A stretch of 64,000 bases of DNA. It comes from Paludibaculum fermentans. Its GTDB lineage: Bacteria; Acidobacteriota; Terriglobia; Bryobacterales; Bryobacteraceae. Shown here piece by piece: positions 26,485-34,947 of this stretch. The stretch is taken from NCBI RefSeq assembly GCF_015277775.1, contig NZ_CP063849.1, positions 2,852,001 to 2,916,000 on the forward strand, given 5' to 3'. Within the stretch, counting starts at the first letter, position 1. Each line of letters begins with the position of its first letter. Position numbers and translations under genes: made by a program. The notes beneath the pieces are model-generated. The model had not been told where the DNA came from and ran no database searches. It worked only from the letters and a program-made list of their open reading frames with translations.

Positions 26485-27012
26485 TTATTCGCGGTCGAGA
26501 TTCTGCTTAAACCGAAATGTGAAAGTTGCGGCGATTGCCGCAAACAACAACATACTGCCCCACACCAGCACCTGGCCCCTGCGCGGTTCCGCCGCGCGCA
26601 CCGGACCGCTGCCCGCTTCGCCATATAGGACCCGCACCAGCAGATGGACCTCCGCCGCCGTGCGGCCCTCCATCCGGTTGTCCAGCACGATCTGGTAATG
26701 GTCCGGCTCGGCCGGCTTGTGCGAAAACGCCCCGCCGCGCGCGAACGGAGTGGACGCCTCCACCTCGTGCGCTTCCCCACGCAGCCATCGCTGCGCGTCT
26801 TCGCGTTTCAGCAGCACCACTCTTACGCCCGACCCGCCCTGCAGCACCTCAAACGAGCACACGATGCGCGCAGGCTCCACCGGCAAATCAATATCCAGCG
26901 TGCGGATCTTCGACGCGCCCACCTTCACCGCATCGTCGATCAGAGTCACGCTGTGTGGAACCGGAGCCGCGCCCTTCGACGCCAACAACAATGCCAGCCA
27001 CAGGCTCGTCAT
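26485..27012 (-). CDS. Hypothetical exported protein with C-terminal membrane helix
   Basis: 175 residues. A short N-terminal hydrophobic stretch (MTSLWLALLLASKGAA) suggests export, and one C-terminal helix (VLVWGSMLLFAAIAATFTF) followed by Arg/Lys suggests anchoring, leaving a ~130-residue beta-rich domain outside (RIVCSFEVLQGGSGVRVVLL, HYQIVLDNRMEGRTAAEVHL). No known motif. Its start overlaps the amidohydrolase stop by 4 bases, so the two are coupled; the M28 gene follows after 48 bases. Function unknown. Confidence 0.65.
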   Translation of the reverse strand: MTSLWLALLLASKGAAPVPHSVTLIDDAVKVGASKIRTLDIDLPVEPARIVCSFEVLQGGSGVRVVLLKREDAQRWLRGEAHEVEASTPFARGGAFSHKPAEPDHYQIVLDNRMEGRTAAEVHLLVRVLYGEAGSGPVRAAEPRRGQVLVWGSMLLFAAIAATFTFRFKQNLDRE

Positions 27013-28640
27013 TTCTGCTCGTACACTACCTTGCCCCCAACCACGGTCAGCCGCACCTTCGTCTTCACAATATCCAAAACCGGAGCCGTCATGATGTCAT
27101 GATCGAGAATCACGAAATCTGCCAGCTTGCCCACTTCCAGCGAACCCTTGGTCTTTTCTTCAAAGGCGGCATAGGCGCCGGTCAGCGTCCAGCTCTCCAA
27201 CGCCTGCGCCCGGCTCATCCGCTGGTCCGGAGTCCACCCGCCCGGCGGCTGCCCCGTCACATCCTGCCGAGTGATCGCCGCATACAGCCCCAGCATCGGA
27301 TTCGGCTCCTCCACCGGGAAGTCGCTGCCATTCGCCACCGGCACACCCGCCTTCAAAAACCGCTGCCACGCATAGGCGCCCGCCACACGGTCCGGGCCCA
27401 CCCGCTTATCGATCCAGCGCATGTCTGACGTCGCATGCGTGGCCTGCACCGACGCGATCACGGAGTTGTCCGCAAATAGCTGGAAGTCCGGCAGCGAGAT
27501 CACCTGCGCATGCTCCACCCGGAACCGCTTGTCGTTCTTGCCCTGCAGCGCCGCCGCGTAGGCATCCAGCACCGTCCGGTTCGCACGGTCGCCAATAGCG
27601 TGCGTACACACCTGGAATCCGCGCGCCGCCGCCTGTTTGGCCACCCGCTCGATGTCTTCCTTCGTCGTCATCATCAGGCCGGAGTTCGCCTTGTCGTCCG
27701 TATACGGCTGCCATAGCGCCGCTCCACGCGACCCCAGCGCCCCGTCCGCATATAGCTTGATCGCCCGCACCGTCAGGTAGCTGCCGATCTCCGGACCCTT
27801 CTCCAGATACTGCTTCCACAGCAAGCCCTCGCCGCCGATCATCGCCCACACCCGCATCGGCATCTTGCCCTCGGCGATCAATTCCTTGTAAGCCCGCAGG
27901 TCGGCTTCGCTGACGCCTGCATCGTGAACACCCGTCAGGCCCAGCCGAGCACATTCCGCCACCGCCAGTTCCAACTGTTTCTTGATCTGCGCAAAGGTCG
28001 GCGGAGGAATCTTCCCCCGCACCAGGCCCTGTGCCCGGTCCACCAGGATGCCGGTCGCTTTCCCCTGGGCGTCCCGCAGAATCTTGCCGCCCGCCGGATC
28101 CGGAGTCTTGTCGTCAATCCCCGCCAGCGCCATCGCCTTCGAGTTCGCCCAGCCCGCATGGCCGTCCACCCGAGTCAGGAACACGGGACGGTCCGCCACC
28201 ACCGCATCCAGATCCTTGGCGCTCGGGAATACCCCGCCCCAATTGGTCTGATCCCAGTTCCGGCCCACCACCCATTCGCCCGCCGGCCGGCCCGTTGCCT
28301 GCTGCTTCACATACTCCGCGATCTCCGCCACGGTCTTCACGTGCCGCAGGTCGCGCGACTCCAGCAGGCCGCCCAAACCACGCATATGGCCGTGCGAATC
28401 AATCAAACCCGGAATCAGCGCCGCGCCGTGCGCATCGATGCGCCGCGTGTCCGGCCCGGCATACGAGCTCACATCCGCGCCCACCGCCAGGATCTTCTCC
28501 CCGGCCACGGCGATCGCCTTCGCTGATGGCATCGCAGGGTTCACGGTGTAAATTCGAGCGTTTTCAACGATCAGATCAGCCTTCTGCGCGACGGCCGGCA
28601 CAACCAGCACAAGCCCTAACAGGGCTACAATAGGCAGCAT
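27009..28640 (-). CDS. Amidohydrolase family 3 protein, exported
   Basis: The open frame extends upstream to 28931, but the product becomes a normal exported enzyme from the ATG at 28640 (543 residues): MLPIVALLGLVLVVPAVAQ is a signal peptide, followed by LIVENARIYTVNPAMPSA. ALIPGLIDSHGHMRGLG supplies the first metal histidines. CTHAIGDRANRTVLDAYA and VANGSDFPVEEPNPMLGLY give the later His and Asp. YAAFEEKTKGSLEVGKLADF is the usual closing sequence. It is related to YtcJ-type metal-dependent hydrolases; substrate unknown. Its start codon shares two bases with the divergent gene at 28639, leaving no room for promoters between them. Confidence 0.88.
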   Translation of the reverse strand: MLPIVALLGLVLVVPAVAQKADLIVENARIYTVNPAMPSAKAIAVAGEKILAVGADVSSYAGPDTRRIDAHGAALIPGLIDSHGHMRGLGGLLESRDLRHVKTVAEIAEYVKQQATGRPAGEWVVGRNWDQTNWGGVFPSAKDLDAVVADRPVFLTRVDGHAGWANSKAMALAGIDDKTPDPAGGKILRDAQGKATGILVDRAQGLVRGKIPPPTFAQIKKQLELAVAECARLGLTGVHDAGVSEADLRAYKELIAEGKMPMRVWAMIGGEGLLWKQYLEKGPEIGSYLTVRAIKLYADGALGSRGAALWQPYTDDKANSGLMMTTKEDIERVAKQAAARGFQVCTHAIGDRANRTVLDAYAAALQGKNDKRFRVEHAQVISLPDFQLFADNSVIASVQATHATSDMRWIDKRVGPDRVAGAYAWQRFLKAGVPVANGSDFPVEEPNPMLGLYAAITRQDVTGQPPGGWTPDQRMSRAQALESWTLTGAYAAFEEKTKGSLEVGKLADFVILDHDIMTAPVLDIVKTKVRLTVVGGKVVYEQK

Positions 28641-29565
28641 GGATGACAGTATGGCACACGGGGATATGACCGCCCCCGCGCTGCAAACCGCGGTTTGGCA
28701 GTACTGGGTTGGAACCGTTAGCGCCTTCCTGCTGGCCCTGTTGTTCCTCGTCGCCGGCGTCTGGAAACTCAGCGATCCGTTCGCCACCGAAACCCGCATG
28801 GTGCAGGCCCTCATTCCCACACAGCTCGCGATGGCCACCGCCCTGGCCGCCGGTGTCGCCGAGGTGTGGAGCGGCATCATGCTCCTGGTCCCCCGCTGGC
28901 GCAGATGGGGCGCCTGGCTCAGCGGCCTCATGCTGGTGGCCTTCCTGGTCTACTTCGCCGTCTTCTACCAGCAACTGCAGGGTGCCGATTGCAGCTGCTT
29001 CCCCTGGTTGAAGCGCGTCGTCGGACCCGGTTTCTTCATCAGCGATGCGGCCATGCTCCTTCTGGCTGTCGCTGCCGGGCGCTGGTCCATCGCCTCTTAT
29101 AGCCTCAAGCAGGCTACCATGGTGCTCTGCGCGATCGTCGTCTTTGCAGGCGCAATCTTCGGCGTCACGGCCGCCCGCCAGACCGGCACCAAGGCTCCGG
29201 CCCAGATCACGGTGGATGGTAAGGCCTTCACCACCGCCCAAGGGCGCGTCTTCCTCTTCTTCTTTGATCCGGAATGCATGCACTGCTTCGCCGCCGCCCA
29301 GCAGATGTCCAAGTACACCTGGAAGGACGTCAAGGTGGTGGTCGTCCCCACGGTGCATCCCCAATACTCGGAAAGCTTCCTGAAGGACACCGGCCTCAAA
29401 GCCGGCATCTCCCCGGACATCAACGTCCTGCGCCAGACCTTTGCGTTTAAGACCGATCCGCCCTACGGCGTCGCCCTCGAACGCGGCCGGCAGGTGGGCG
29501 CTTATCCGTTCTTCGACGAAAAGGACCCTGTCGCGGGCCTCAAGAAGATCGGCTGGCTGCCTTAA
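28639..29565 (+). CDS. MauE/DoxX-type membrane protein fused to a thioredoxin-like domain
   Basis: 308 residues from ATG 28639; in-frame ATGs at 28651 and 28666 are possible. Four membrane helices in the first ~170 residues (TVSAFLLALLFLVAGVWKL, MATALAAGVAEVWSGIMLL, WLSGLMLVAFLVYFAVFY, ISDAAMLLLAVAAG) match the MauE/DoxX fold, with CSC between helices 3 and 4. A further helix (MVLCAIVVFAGAIFGVTA) leads to a thioredoxin-like domain with FFFDPECMHCF (Cys213-x-x-Cys216). The arrangement resembles membrane electron relays to extracytoplasmic dithiol proteins. A thiol-redox partner role is inferred. Confidence 0.75.
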   Translation: MDDSMAHGDMTAPALQTAVWQYWVGTVSAFLLALLFLVAGVWKLSDPFATETRMVQALIPTQLAMATALAAGVAEVWSGIMLLVPRWRRWGAWLSGLMLVAFLVYFAVFYQQLQGADCSCFPWLKRVVGPGFFISDAAMLLLAVAAGRWSIASYSLKQATMVLCAIVVFAGAIFGVTAARQTGTKAPAQITVDGKAFTTAQGRVFLFFFDPECMHCFAAAQQMSKYTWKDVKVVVVPTVHPQYSESFLKDTGLKAGISPDINVLRQTFAFKTDPPYGVALERGRQVGAYPFFDEKDPVAGLKKIGWLP

Positions 29566-29574
29566 ACCATCCGC

Positions 29575-30846
29575 TCAACCAACCGGCGGCACGGGCTCCT
29601 CAGCCGTCAGCAGCGGTCCCGGCAGTCTCGTCTCCGGCTGCTTCGCCCGGCTCTCCGGCAGTGCCGGCAAGAAGAGCATCAGCGCCGCCGCTCCCACGGT
29701 GAGTACCGCCAGCTTCACAATCATCCCGCCGTAGGATGAGGACGAATCGAACGCGCGGCCCATCAGGATCGGTCCAATCGCGCCCGCGATTGCATACGAG
29801 GTCCACGTCAGCCCGTACAGCGTCGAAAACGACCGCAGTCCGAAATACCGCGACAGCAGGAACGGAGTGACGTCCGCCTCTCCGCCCATCCCGAACCCAA
29901 TCAGGACCGCGGCCACGATCCCGGTCTCCAGCGTCCGTGCGCTCGCCATCACAAACACGCCGCCCGCTGCCAGGGCCAGCAGGACAAACCCCACGCGCGG
30001 CGCGGGAAAGCGGTCCAGCAGCCATCCTGTAATCATGCGGCCCAGGAAGGCAGCCACGCCCATCGCGGACACCGCCAGCGCGGCCCGGCTCGAATCCACG
30101 CCCCGGTCCGTCAACAGCGCGGGCAGATGCGTAATCGTCCCGTTCTGGCTGATCGACGCCAGGAACAACACCACCGCCAGGATCCAGAACGCCCTCGACT
30201 TCAAGCCCTCGGCCCACTCGACGCCGGTCTGGGCGTCTCCACTTGGCTTGCGCGAAGCCGGATTCTCGCGCACCATGGTCGCCACCGTCGGCAGCCCCAC
30301 CAGCAGCACCAGGCCCCCCAGCACCGCAAACGCCCACCGCCAGCCGAAGTGCAGGATCAACGCCTGGGCCGCCGGAGGCCACGCCACGGCGCCCACCGTT
30401 CCGCCCGTCAGCATCAACGCCAGCGCGAGGCCGCGCCGCTGGTCGAACCAGCTGCTGATCGCTCGAGCGTACGAAAGCATGGCCGTGCCGTTGCCCACGG
30501 CGCCAATCAACACAAACATCGCGTAGAGGTGCCACAGGTGCGAGCTCAGCAGGGACAACGCGCCGAAGGCCAGCGCGAACACGGTCACGCAGGGCACAAT
30601 CACACGCCGCGGCCCATACCGGTCCAACAGCCGACCCAGCACCGGCGAGCAGACTGCCACCGTCAGCGCCGCAAAGCCGAACGCCATCGACACCGCCTCC
30701 CTGGACCAGCCAAACTCCGCGCTCAACGGCTTCAGGAAGATCCCGAACGTATACACCAGCAGCGACGCGAAACCCGTCAGCACCCCGACGGATGACGCAA
30801 ACACCACCCGCCAGCCAGGATAGCCGGCCGAGCCTTCGCCGCTCAT
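29575..30846 (-). CDS. MFS transporter (oxalate/formate antiporter-like)
   Basis: About 423 residues from the ATG at 30846, which follows the upstream stop by one base; the ATG at 30861 overlaps that gene and is equally possible. Twelve hydrophobic helices are visible. The loop between helices 2 and 3 has the MFS signature (LGRLLDRYGPRRVIV), repeated in the second half as LGRMITGWLLDRFPAPR. The closest familiar subfamily is the monocarboxylate/OFA group. The substrate cannot be told. Overlap with the Sec-containing gene indicates co-transcription and coupled translation. Confidence 0.88.
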   Translation of the reverse strand: MSGEGSAGYPGWRVVFASSVGVLTGFASLLVYTFGIFLKPLSAEFGWSREAVSMAFGFAALTVAVCSPVLGRLLDRYGPRRVIVPCVTVFALAFGALSLLSSHLWHLYAMFVLIGAVGNGTAMLSYARAISSWFDQRRGLALALMLTGGTVGAVAWPPAAQALILHFGWRWAFAVLGGLVLLVGLPTVATMVRENPASRKPSGDAQTGVEWAEGLKSRAFWILAVVLFLASISQNGTITHLPALLTDRGVDSSRAALAVSAMGVAAFLGRMITGWLLDRFPAPRVGFVLLALAAGGVFVMASARTLETGIVAAVLIGFGMGGEADVTPFLLSRYFGLRSFSTLYGLTWTSYAIAGAIGPILMGRAFDSSSSYGGMIVKLAVLTVGAAALMLFLPALPESRAKQPETRLPGPLLTAEEPVPPVG

Positions 30847-30847
30847 T

Positions 30848-31495
30848 CTACTTTCTGACATAGCCCATTCCAGCCGACCTCTTTCCGCCCATGCGGTGCG
30901 CTTCGTCCGACAACGCGTGCACCCCGCTGGCATCGATCCAGCGGTTATAGAAGTTGAACAGCGCGCATACCGTGATGGCGTAGTAGATCGCTTCGTCGTC
31001 GTAGCCCACCGCGTGCAGCGGCGCCATATCCGCCGCCGTGATGTGCGGCGATTGATGGTTCACCTTGTCGACGAAACGGAACAACTCCTTCTCCCTGGCA
31101 TCCAGCTGCGACGTCTCGAGGTCACGAATCAGACTCTCGACGAACGCCTCGCCCTGCAGCCCCGGGCGTTCCTGCTCCAGCAAAACCGCCGCGACCGCGG
31201 CGTGCGACTTCAGTCAAAACGGGCAGTGATTGCGCGCCGACGTATAGGCCGCAATCAGCTCGCGCACGCCCGGGCTCAGCGGGCCCGGCTCGCGCAGCAT
31301 CTCCTGCGTGAAGCGCGCCAGGTGCGTCGTTGCCTCCGCCCTGAACGCGAACATGTGCCAGATCTGCGGATACTCCGCGCCCGACGCCTGCATCATGCGG
31401 ATGCTGTCCAGGTAGGCGCTCGGCTGGGGGTTGTTCTCCACCCCAGGCAGGAACATCGGCTCCATTGGAGACTTCGGCTTCTCGGAATCGCTCAT
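30848..31495 (-). CDS. AhpD/carboxymuconolactone-decarboxylase-like protein, probable selenoprotein (Sec94)
   Basis: Two open frames (31495-31214 and 31213-30848) are one gene in a single frame interrupted by TGA at 31216-31214. Read through, it gives 215 residues of the peroxidase-related CMD/AhpD family. The TGA falls at the second cysteine of the redox motif: NHCPF-U-LKSH, so Cys91-x-x-Sec94 with His98, and Glu79 is 12 residues before Cys91. This is the spacing of Mycobacterium AhpD Glu118/Cys130/Cys133/His137. The sequence after TGA (SHAAVAAVLLEQERPG) continues the family without a break. A SECIS-like hairpin follows. It is 15 bases after the TonB receptor and overlaps the MFS start. A point-mutation pseudogene is the alternative. 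Confidence 0.82.
31187..31202 (-). promoter_or_regulatory. Candidate bacterial SECIS hairpin
   Basis: On the transcribed (minus) strand, 11 bases after the TGA, CGCCGC pairs with GCGGCG around the loop GGUC. The loop begins at the 18th base after UGA. The E. coli fdhF SECIS has a GGUCU apical loop at nearly the same distance, and bacterial SECIS elements need a G-containing apical loop on a short stem about 16-37 bases downstream. Because the arms also encode the Ala-rich SHAAVAAV stretch, the stem could partly reflect codon choice. Confidence 0.6.
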
Positions 31496-31510
31496 CGCTC
31501 GCCCCTCACT

Positions 31511-34500
31511 CTAGAAGTTCAGCTTCAGCGCAAACTGCATCAGCCTCGGCGGAGCCGCGCTGAAGATGCGCCCGAAATTCGTCGAATTCAGATCCGATAC
31601 CGGCAGGCCGAAGTTGGCATGATTCGCCACGTTGAACGACTCCGCACGGAACTGCAGCCGCATCGCCTCAGTCAGCCGGAAATTGCGCACCAGCGATACG
31701 TCGAAGTTCGTCACCGCCGGGCCCCGGCCCGTATTGCGGCCCGCATTCCCAAACTGGCCTGCCTGCGTCACCGGGTTCAGCCGCGCAAACGCCGACCGGC
31801 TCATCCACTCATCCACCGTGTGCGGACCCGCATTCGGATCGCTCACCGCGTCCGGACGGCTCGCCGCGAACCCGGAGATCGGCGGGCTGTTCGCCTGCAG
31901 CGACACGTTGGTCGAGTCGGAAATGGTGAACGGCGTCGCCGTATTGTGAATCGCGATCAGGTTCAACTGCCAGCCGTTCACGGCATGCCGCATGGCGGCC
32001 GGAGCGCTCTTGCGGACCTTCGGCTCCCAGCTTCCGCTGGCGACGAACCGCTGCCGGGCATCGAACAGCGACGGCCCGTGCTCCGCCGCCAGGTTGAACG
32101 GATTCTGCGCCAGGTCGTTCTCGCCCGAAAGCGGCTTGGCCGCGGCACCCGACAGATTCATCGCCGACAGGTAATCCAGCGACTTCGAATACCAGTAGGA
32201 GACGTTGAACCCGAAGCCGCCGTTGTAGCGCCGCGAGAGGCTCGCCTGCGCCGCATGATAGGTCGAATTCGTGATGTTGGAAAGCATCGCGATGGTCGAG
32301 AAGTCGCACGAACCGCCATCGGCCGGGCAGTTCGCATATACCCGCCGTCGGTCGGCATTCTGGGCCGTAGCCCCGGGTCCATACACCGCCGGGTTCGCTT
32401 CGATGTTGCGCGGCAGCCGGGTGCCCTTCGAACCCACATACCGCACCTCCACCAGGTACTGCGACCACAGCGACCTCTGCACGCTCAGGTTCCAGTTCTG
32501 CGCATAAGGCGGACGCGCCGTCGGGTCAATCGCAAACACGGTGGACGGCCGGACAAACGTGTCAGCCGGAGGGTAAACCCGCCCGGCATACGGATCCGCG
32601 AAGTTCAGGCCGGTTCCGCTGTATTGATTGAACTGCGCCCACGGCAGCGAACTCACCGGCCCCTGCGAGGCCGTGCCCGAGCCGTTCTGGAACTGGTCAT
32701 AGAACAACCCGTAACTGGAACGCACCGACCACACGCCCTGCCCCGTCGGATCCCAGGCAAAACCCACTCGCGGCATCCAGCCGTTGTAGCTCTGCGCAAT
32801 CCCTTCCGCAATGCCGCGATCGCCCGGGAACAGCAGCCCCTTCGGAGCGTCCGGCCGTACCGTCGACTGCACGCCCGGCACAAACGCGTTCACCCGCTGC
32901 CGCAATTCCCTGATCGGGTTCAGCCGCTCGTAGCGCACGCCGTAGTTCAACGTGAAGTGCCGCGAGAGCCGCCACTCGTCCTGCGCGTAGAGGTTCGTGC
33001 CCCACATGCGCAGCCCGCGATGGAAGTCGCCCAGGCCCTGGTAGAACGTCACAGGCCCGCCCAGCAGCAGGTTCGCGATGGCATTGTTCGTCGGGAAGGT
33101 CGAGGCAAAGACGTAAAACGCGTTCGGAGCAATAGCCTGGAACATGTTCAATTGGGTCCGGACAAACCCGCCGCCGAACTTCAGCGAGTGGGCGCCGCGG
33201 AACCAGGACAGCCCCTCCTGCACCTCATAGCTGTTCTGCACGGAATCGCGCGGCCCCGTGATGGCGCCGCCGATGGGCGAGTAGCCGCTGATGTTGAAGA
33301 ACGGCGGCCCCTGCCCCAGGTCGGAAGCCGAGTTGTATTTGAACCCCAAAGCGCTGGGTGGCGTCCGGTTCAGGCGCGTATCGAAATCGAAGCTGTAGCG
33401 GAAGAAGGTCAGGCGCAGGGAGTTGCTCAGCGCCGGCGTGAACACGTGCGTGCTGGCCAGTGCCGCCGAGTGCGTGGTGATGTCATTGCGCGTCGGGAAG
33501 CCCGGCACCTCTGACCCGCGCACCGAGATCGGATTGATGTCGTAGCCGCCCGAGAAAGAATACCGGACCGAAAGCTGGTCCTTCGCCGTGGCCACCAGGT
33601 CCACGCGCCCACCCGCCTGGTCGAAGAAGTTCGTAGCCACCACCGTCGCCCGGTAGATCGACGGCGAGATGTTCCCAATGGGATAGAGATTGACCACATT
33701 CAGGGCCACCGGATTCAGGGCCTGCACCGGAATCTTGTTGCCCGGAATGGGCACGCCGCCCGCCGCGAAATTGATCAGTTGCACGCCCAGGTCGGAGAAG
33801 TCGCCGTTGTGCTGCTGCGCCGTCGGTACCGTGGCCGAGTTCGTAAAGCCCTGCTTGTTCCGGAACCCTTCGTAGTAGCCGAAGAAGAACAGCTTGTCCT
33901 TCTTCAAAGGACCACCCACCGTCCCGCCGAACTGGTTCTGCTTCAGCGGCTCCACGTCCTGGGAGAAGAAGTTGCGGGCGTCCAGCCTGTCGTTGCGCAG
34001 GAACTCATACACGCCACCATGAAACTGATTCCCGCCGGACCGAGTTACGACACTTGTGGTCGCTCCGCTCGTGCCGCCGTACTCCGGCGGAGCGCTTTGC
34101 GTCAGGATCCGGAACTCCGCAATCGCGTCCACTGGGATCTTCAGCGCATACCCGCCGTCCATGCGGTTGATGTTCTGTGCCCCATCCAGCAGGTAGAGAT
34201 TCGACTCCGGACGCATGCCGTTCACGGCGTAGGCCTGCCCCTGCCGCAGCGAGCCGCCCGCGGTCGCCACACCGGCGGTTAGCGGAGCCACGCCGGTCTG
34301 CAGCAGTCCCAACTGCGTGAAGTTGCGGCCGTTCAAAGGCAGGTCCAGCACTTCCCGTCCGCTCACCACCTTGCCCAGTGTGTTGGTGGTGGTGTCTACC
34401 ACCTGCGCATCGCCGGTCACCGTCACCGTTTCGTGTACGCTGGCCAGATCCAGCTCGATGTCCACGCGCAGCGTGCTGCTAACGTTTACCTGGACCGGCG

Positions 34501-34774
34501 TCTGTGTATACTTCGAGAACTGTGGAGCCTCGGCCGTCAGCGTGTAAGTCCCCACCGGCAGCGGCGGAAACCGGAACAGCCCGCCTTGCGACGAGATCGT
34601 CTCCTGGACGAGGCCCGTCGTCAGGTTCCTCACGGCAACGTGCGCGTTGCCCAGCATACTCCCGGACCGGTCCATGACGCGGCCCTCCACCACTCCGGTA
34701 GGGTCTTGCCCCCACGCGGCAGTGAACAGGGAGAGACAAATGAAATAAGCAGACCTGGACCAGAAGGATGTCAT
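31511..34774 (-). CDS. Oar-like TonB-dependent receptor with carboxypeptidase-regulatory domain
   Basis: Start taken at the second methionine (34774, 1087 residues), which opens MTSFWSRSAYFICLSLF, a signal peptide ending near AWG. Residues ~25-110 are a carboxypeptidase-regulatory-like beta sandwich (GVVEGRVMDRSGSMLGNAHV). Residues ~115-230 form the plug, with VLDLPLNGRNFTQLGLLQTG, the hallmark of this acidobacterial family. The rest is a large beta-barrel (YGVRYERLNPIREL, YAQNWNLSVQRSL) closing in LMQFALKLNF with a terminal Phe for outer-membrane insertion. It probably imports an oligosaccharide or other large ligand. It heads an apparent operon with the Sec-containing AhpD-like gene and the MFS transporter. 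Confidence 0.9.
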   Translation of the reverse strand: MTSFWSRSAYFICLSLFTAAWGQDPTGVVEGRVMDRSGSMLGNAHVAVRNLTTGLVQETISSQGGLFRFPPLPVGTYTLTAEAPQFSKYTQTPVQVNVSSTLRVDIELDLASVHETVTVTGDAQVVDTTTNTLGKVVSGREVLDLPLNGRNFTQLGLLQTGVAPLTAGVATAGGSLRQGQAYAVNGMRPESNLYLLDGAQNINRMDGGYALKIPVDAIAEFRILTQSAPPEYGGTSGATTSVVTRSGGNQFHGGVYEFLRNDRLDARNFFSQDVEPLKQNQFGGTVGGPLKKDKLFFFGYYEGFRNKQGFTNSATVPTAQQHNGDFSDLGVQLINFAAGGVPIPGNKIPVQALNPVALNVVNLYPIGNISPSIYRATVVATNFFDQAGGRVDLVATAKDQLSVRYSFSGGYDINPISVRGSEVPGFPTRNDITTHSAALASTHVFTPALSNSLRLTFFRYSFDFDTRLNRTPPSALGFKYNSASDLGQGPPFFNISGYSPIGGAITGPRDSVQNSYEVQEGLSWFRGAHSLKFGGGFVRTQLNMFQAIAPNAFYVFASTFPTNNAIANLLLGGPVTFYQGLGDFHRGLRMWGTNLYAQDEWRLSRHFTLNYGVRYERLNPIRELRQRVNAFVPGVQSTVRPDAPKGLLFPGDRGIAEGIAQSYNGWMPRVGFAWDPTGQGVWSVRSSYGLFYDQFQNGSGTASQGPVSSLPWAQFNQYSGTGLNFADPYAGRVYPPADTFVRPSTVFAIDPTARPPYAQNWNLSVQRSLWSQYLVEVRYVGSKGTRLPRNIEANPAVYGPGATAQNADRRRVYANCPADGGSCDFSTIAMLSNITNSTYHAAQASLSRRYNGGFGFNVSYWYSKSLDYLSAMNLSGAAAKPLSGENDLAQNPFNLAAEHGPSLFDARQRFVASGSWEPKVRKSAPAAMRHAVNGWQLNLIAIHNTATPFTISDSTNVSLQANSPPISGFAASRPDAVSDPNAGPHTVDEWMSRSAFARLNPVTQAGQFGNAGRNTGRGPAVTNFDVSLVRNFRLTEAMRLQFRAESFNVANHANFGLPVSDLNSTNFGRIFSAAPPRLMQFALKLNF

Positions 34775-34887
34775 TGATGGAACCCAGCGAAGCAATGGGT
34801 CTGATACTACACGGGATGGATCAGAATCAGCAATATGCGGTTTCTACTAGTGTGTAGTGGGGATGGCGGGCGACAGGACCCAAAAGA

Positions 34888-34921
34888 AAACGAGCCGTGG
34901 CGGGGCAGCCACGGCTCGTTT
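34888..34921 (-). terminator. Intrinsic terminator of the PEP-CTERM gene
   Basis: A perfect 14-bp inverted repeat (AAACGAGCCGTGGC and its complement) with a 6-base loop lies 26 bases after the PEP-CTERM stop. On the minus strand a T-rich tract (TTTTCTTTT) follows, so it mainly serves that gene. The plus side also has TTTA. Confidence 0.9.
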
Positions 34922-34947
34922 ATATGAGGTTTGGAGTTGGCGGCAGA

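Noticed and set aside
30848-31213. Treating the two halves of the AhpD-like gene as separate genes
   Set aside because: Same frame, continuous family similarity, and the separating TGA lies at a catalytic residue. No ribosome site precedes the first methionine of the second half.
30896-33514. Plus-strand open frame of 872 codons opposite the Sec gene and first TonB receptor
   Set aside because: An Arg/His-rich antisense shadow without ribosome site or motif.
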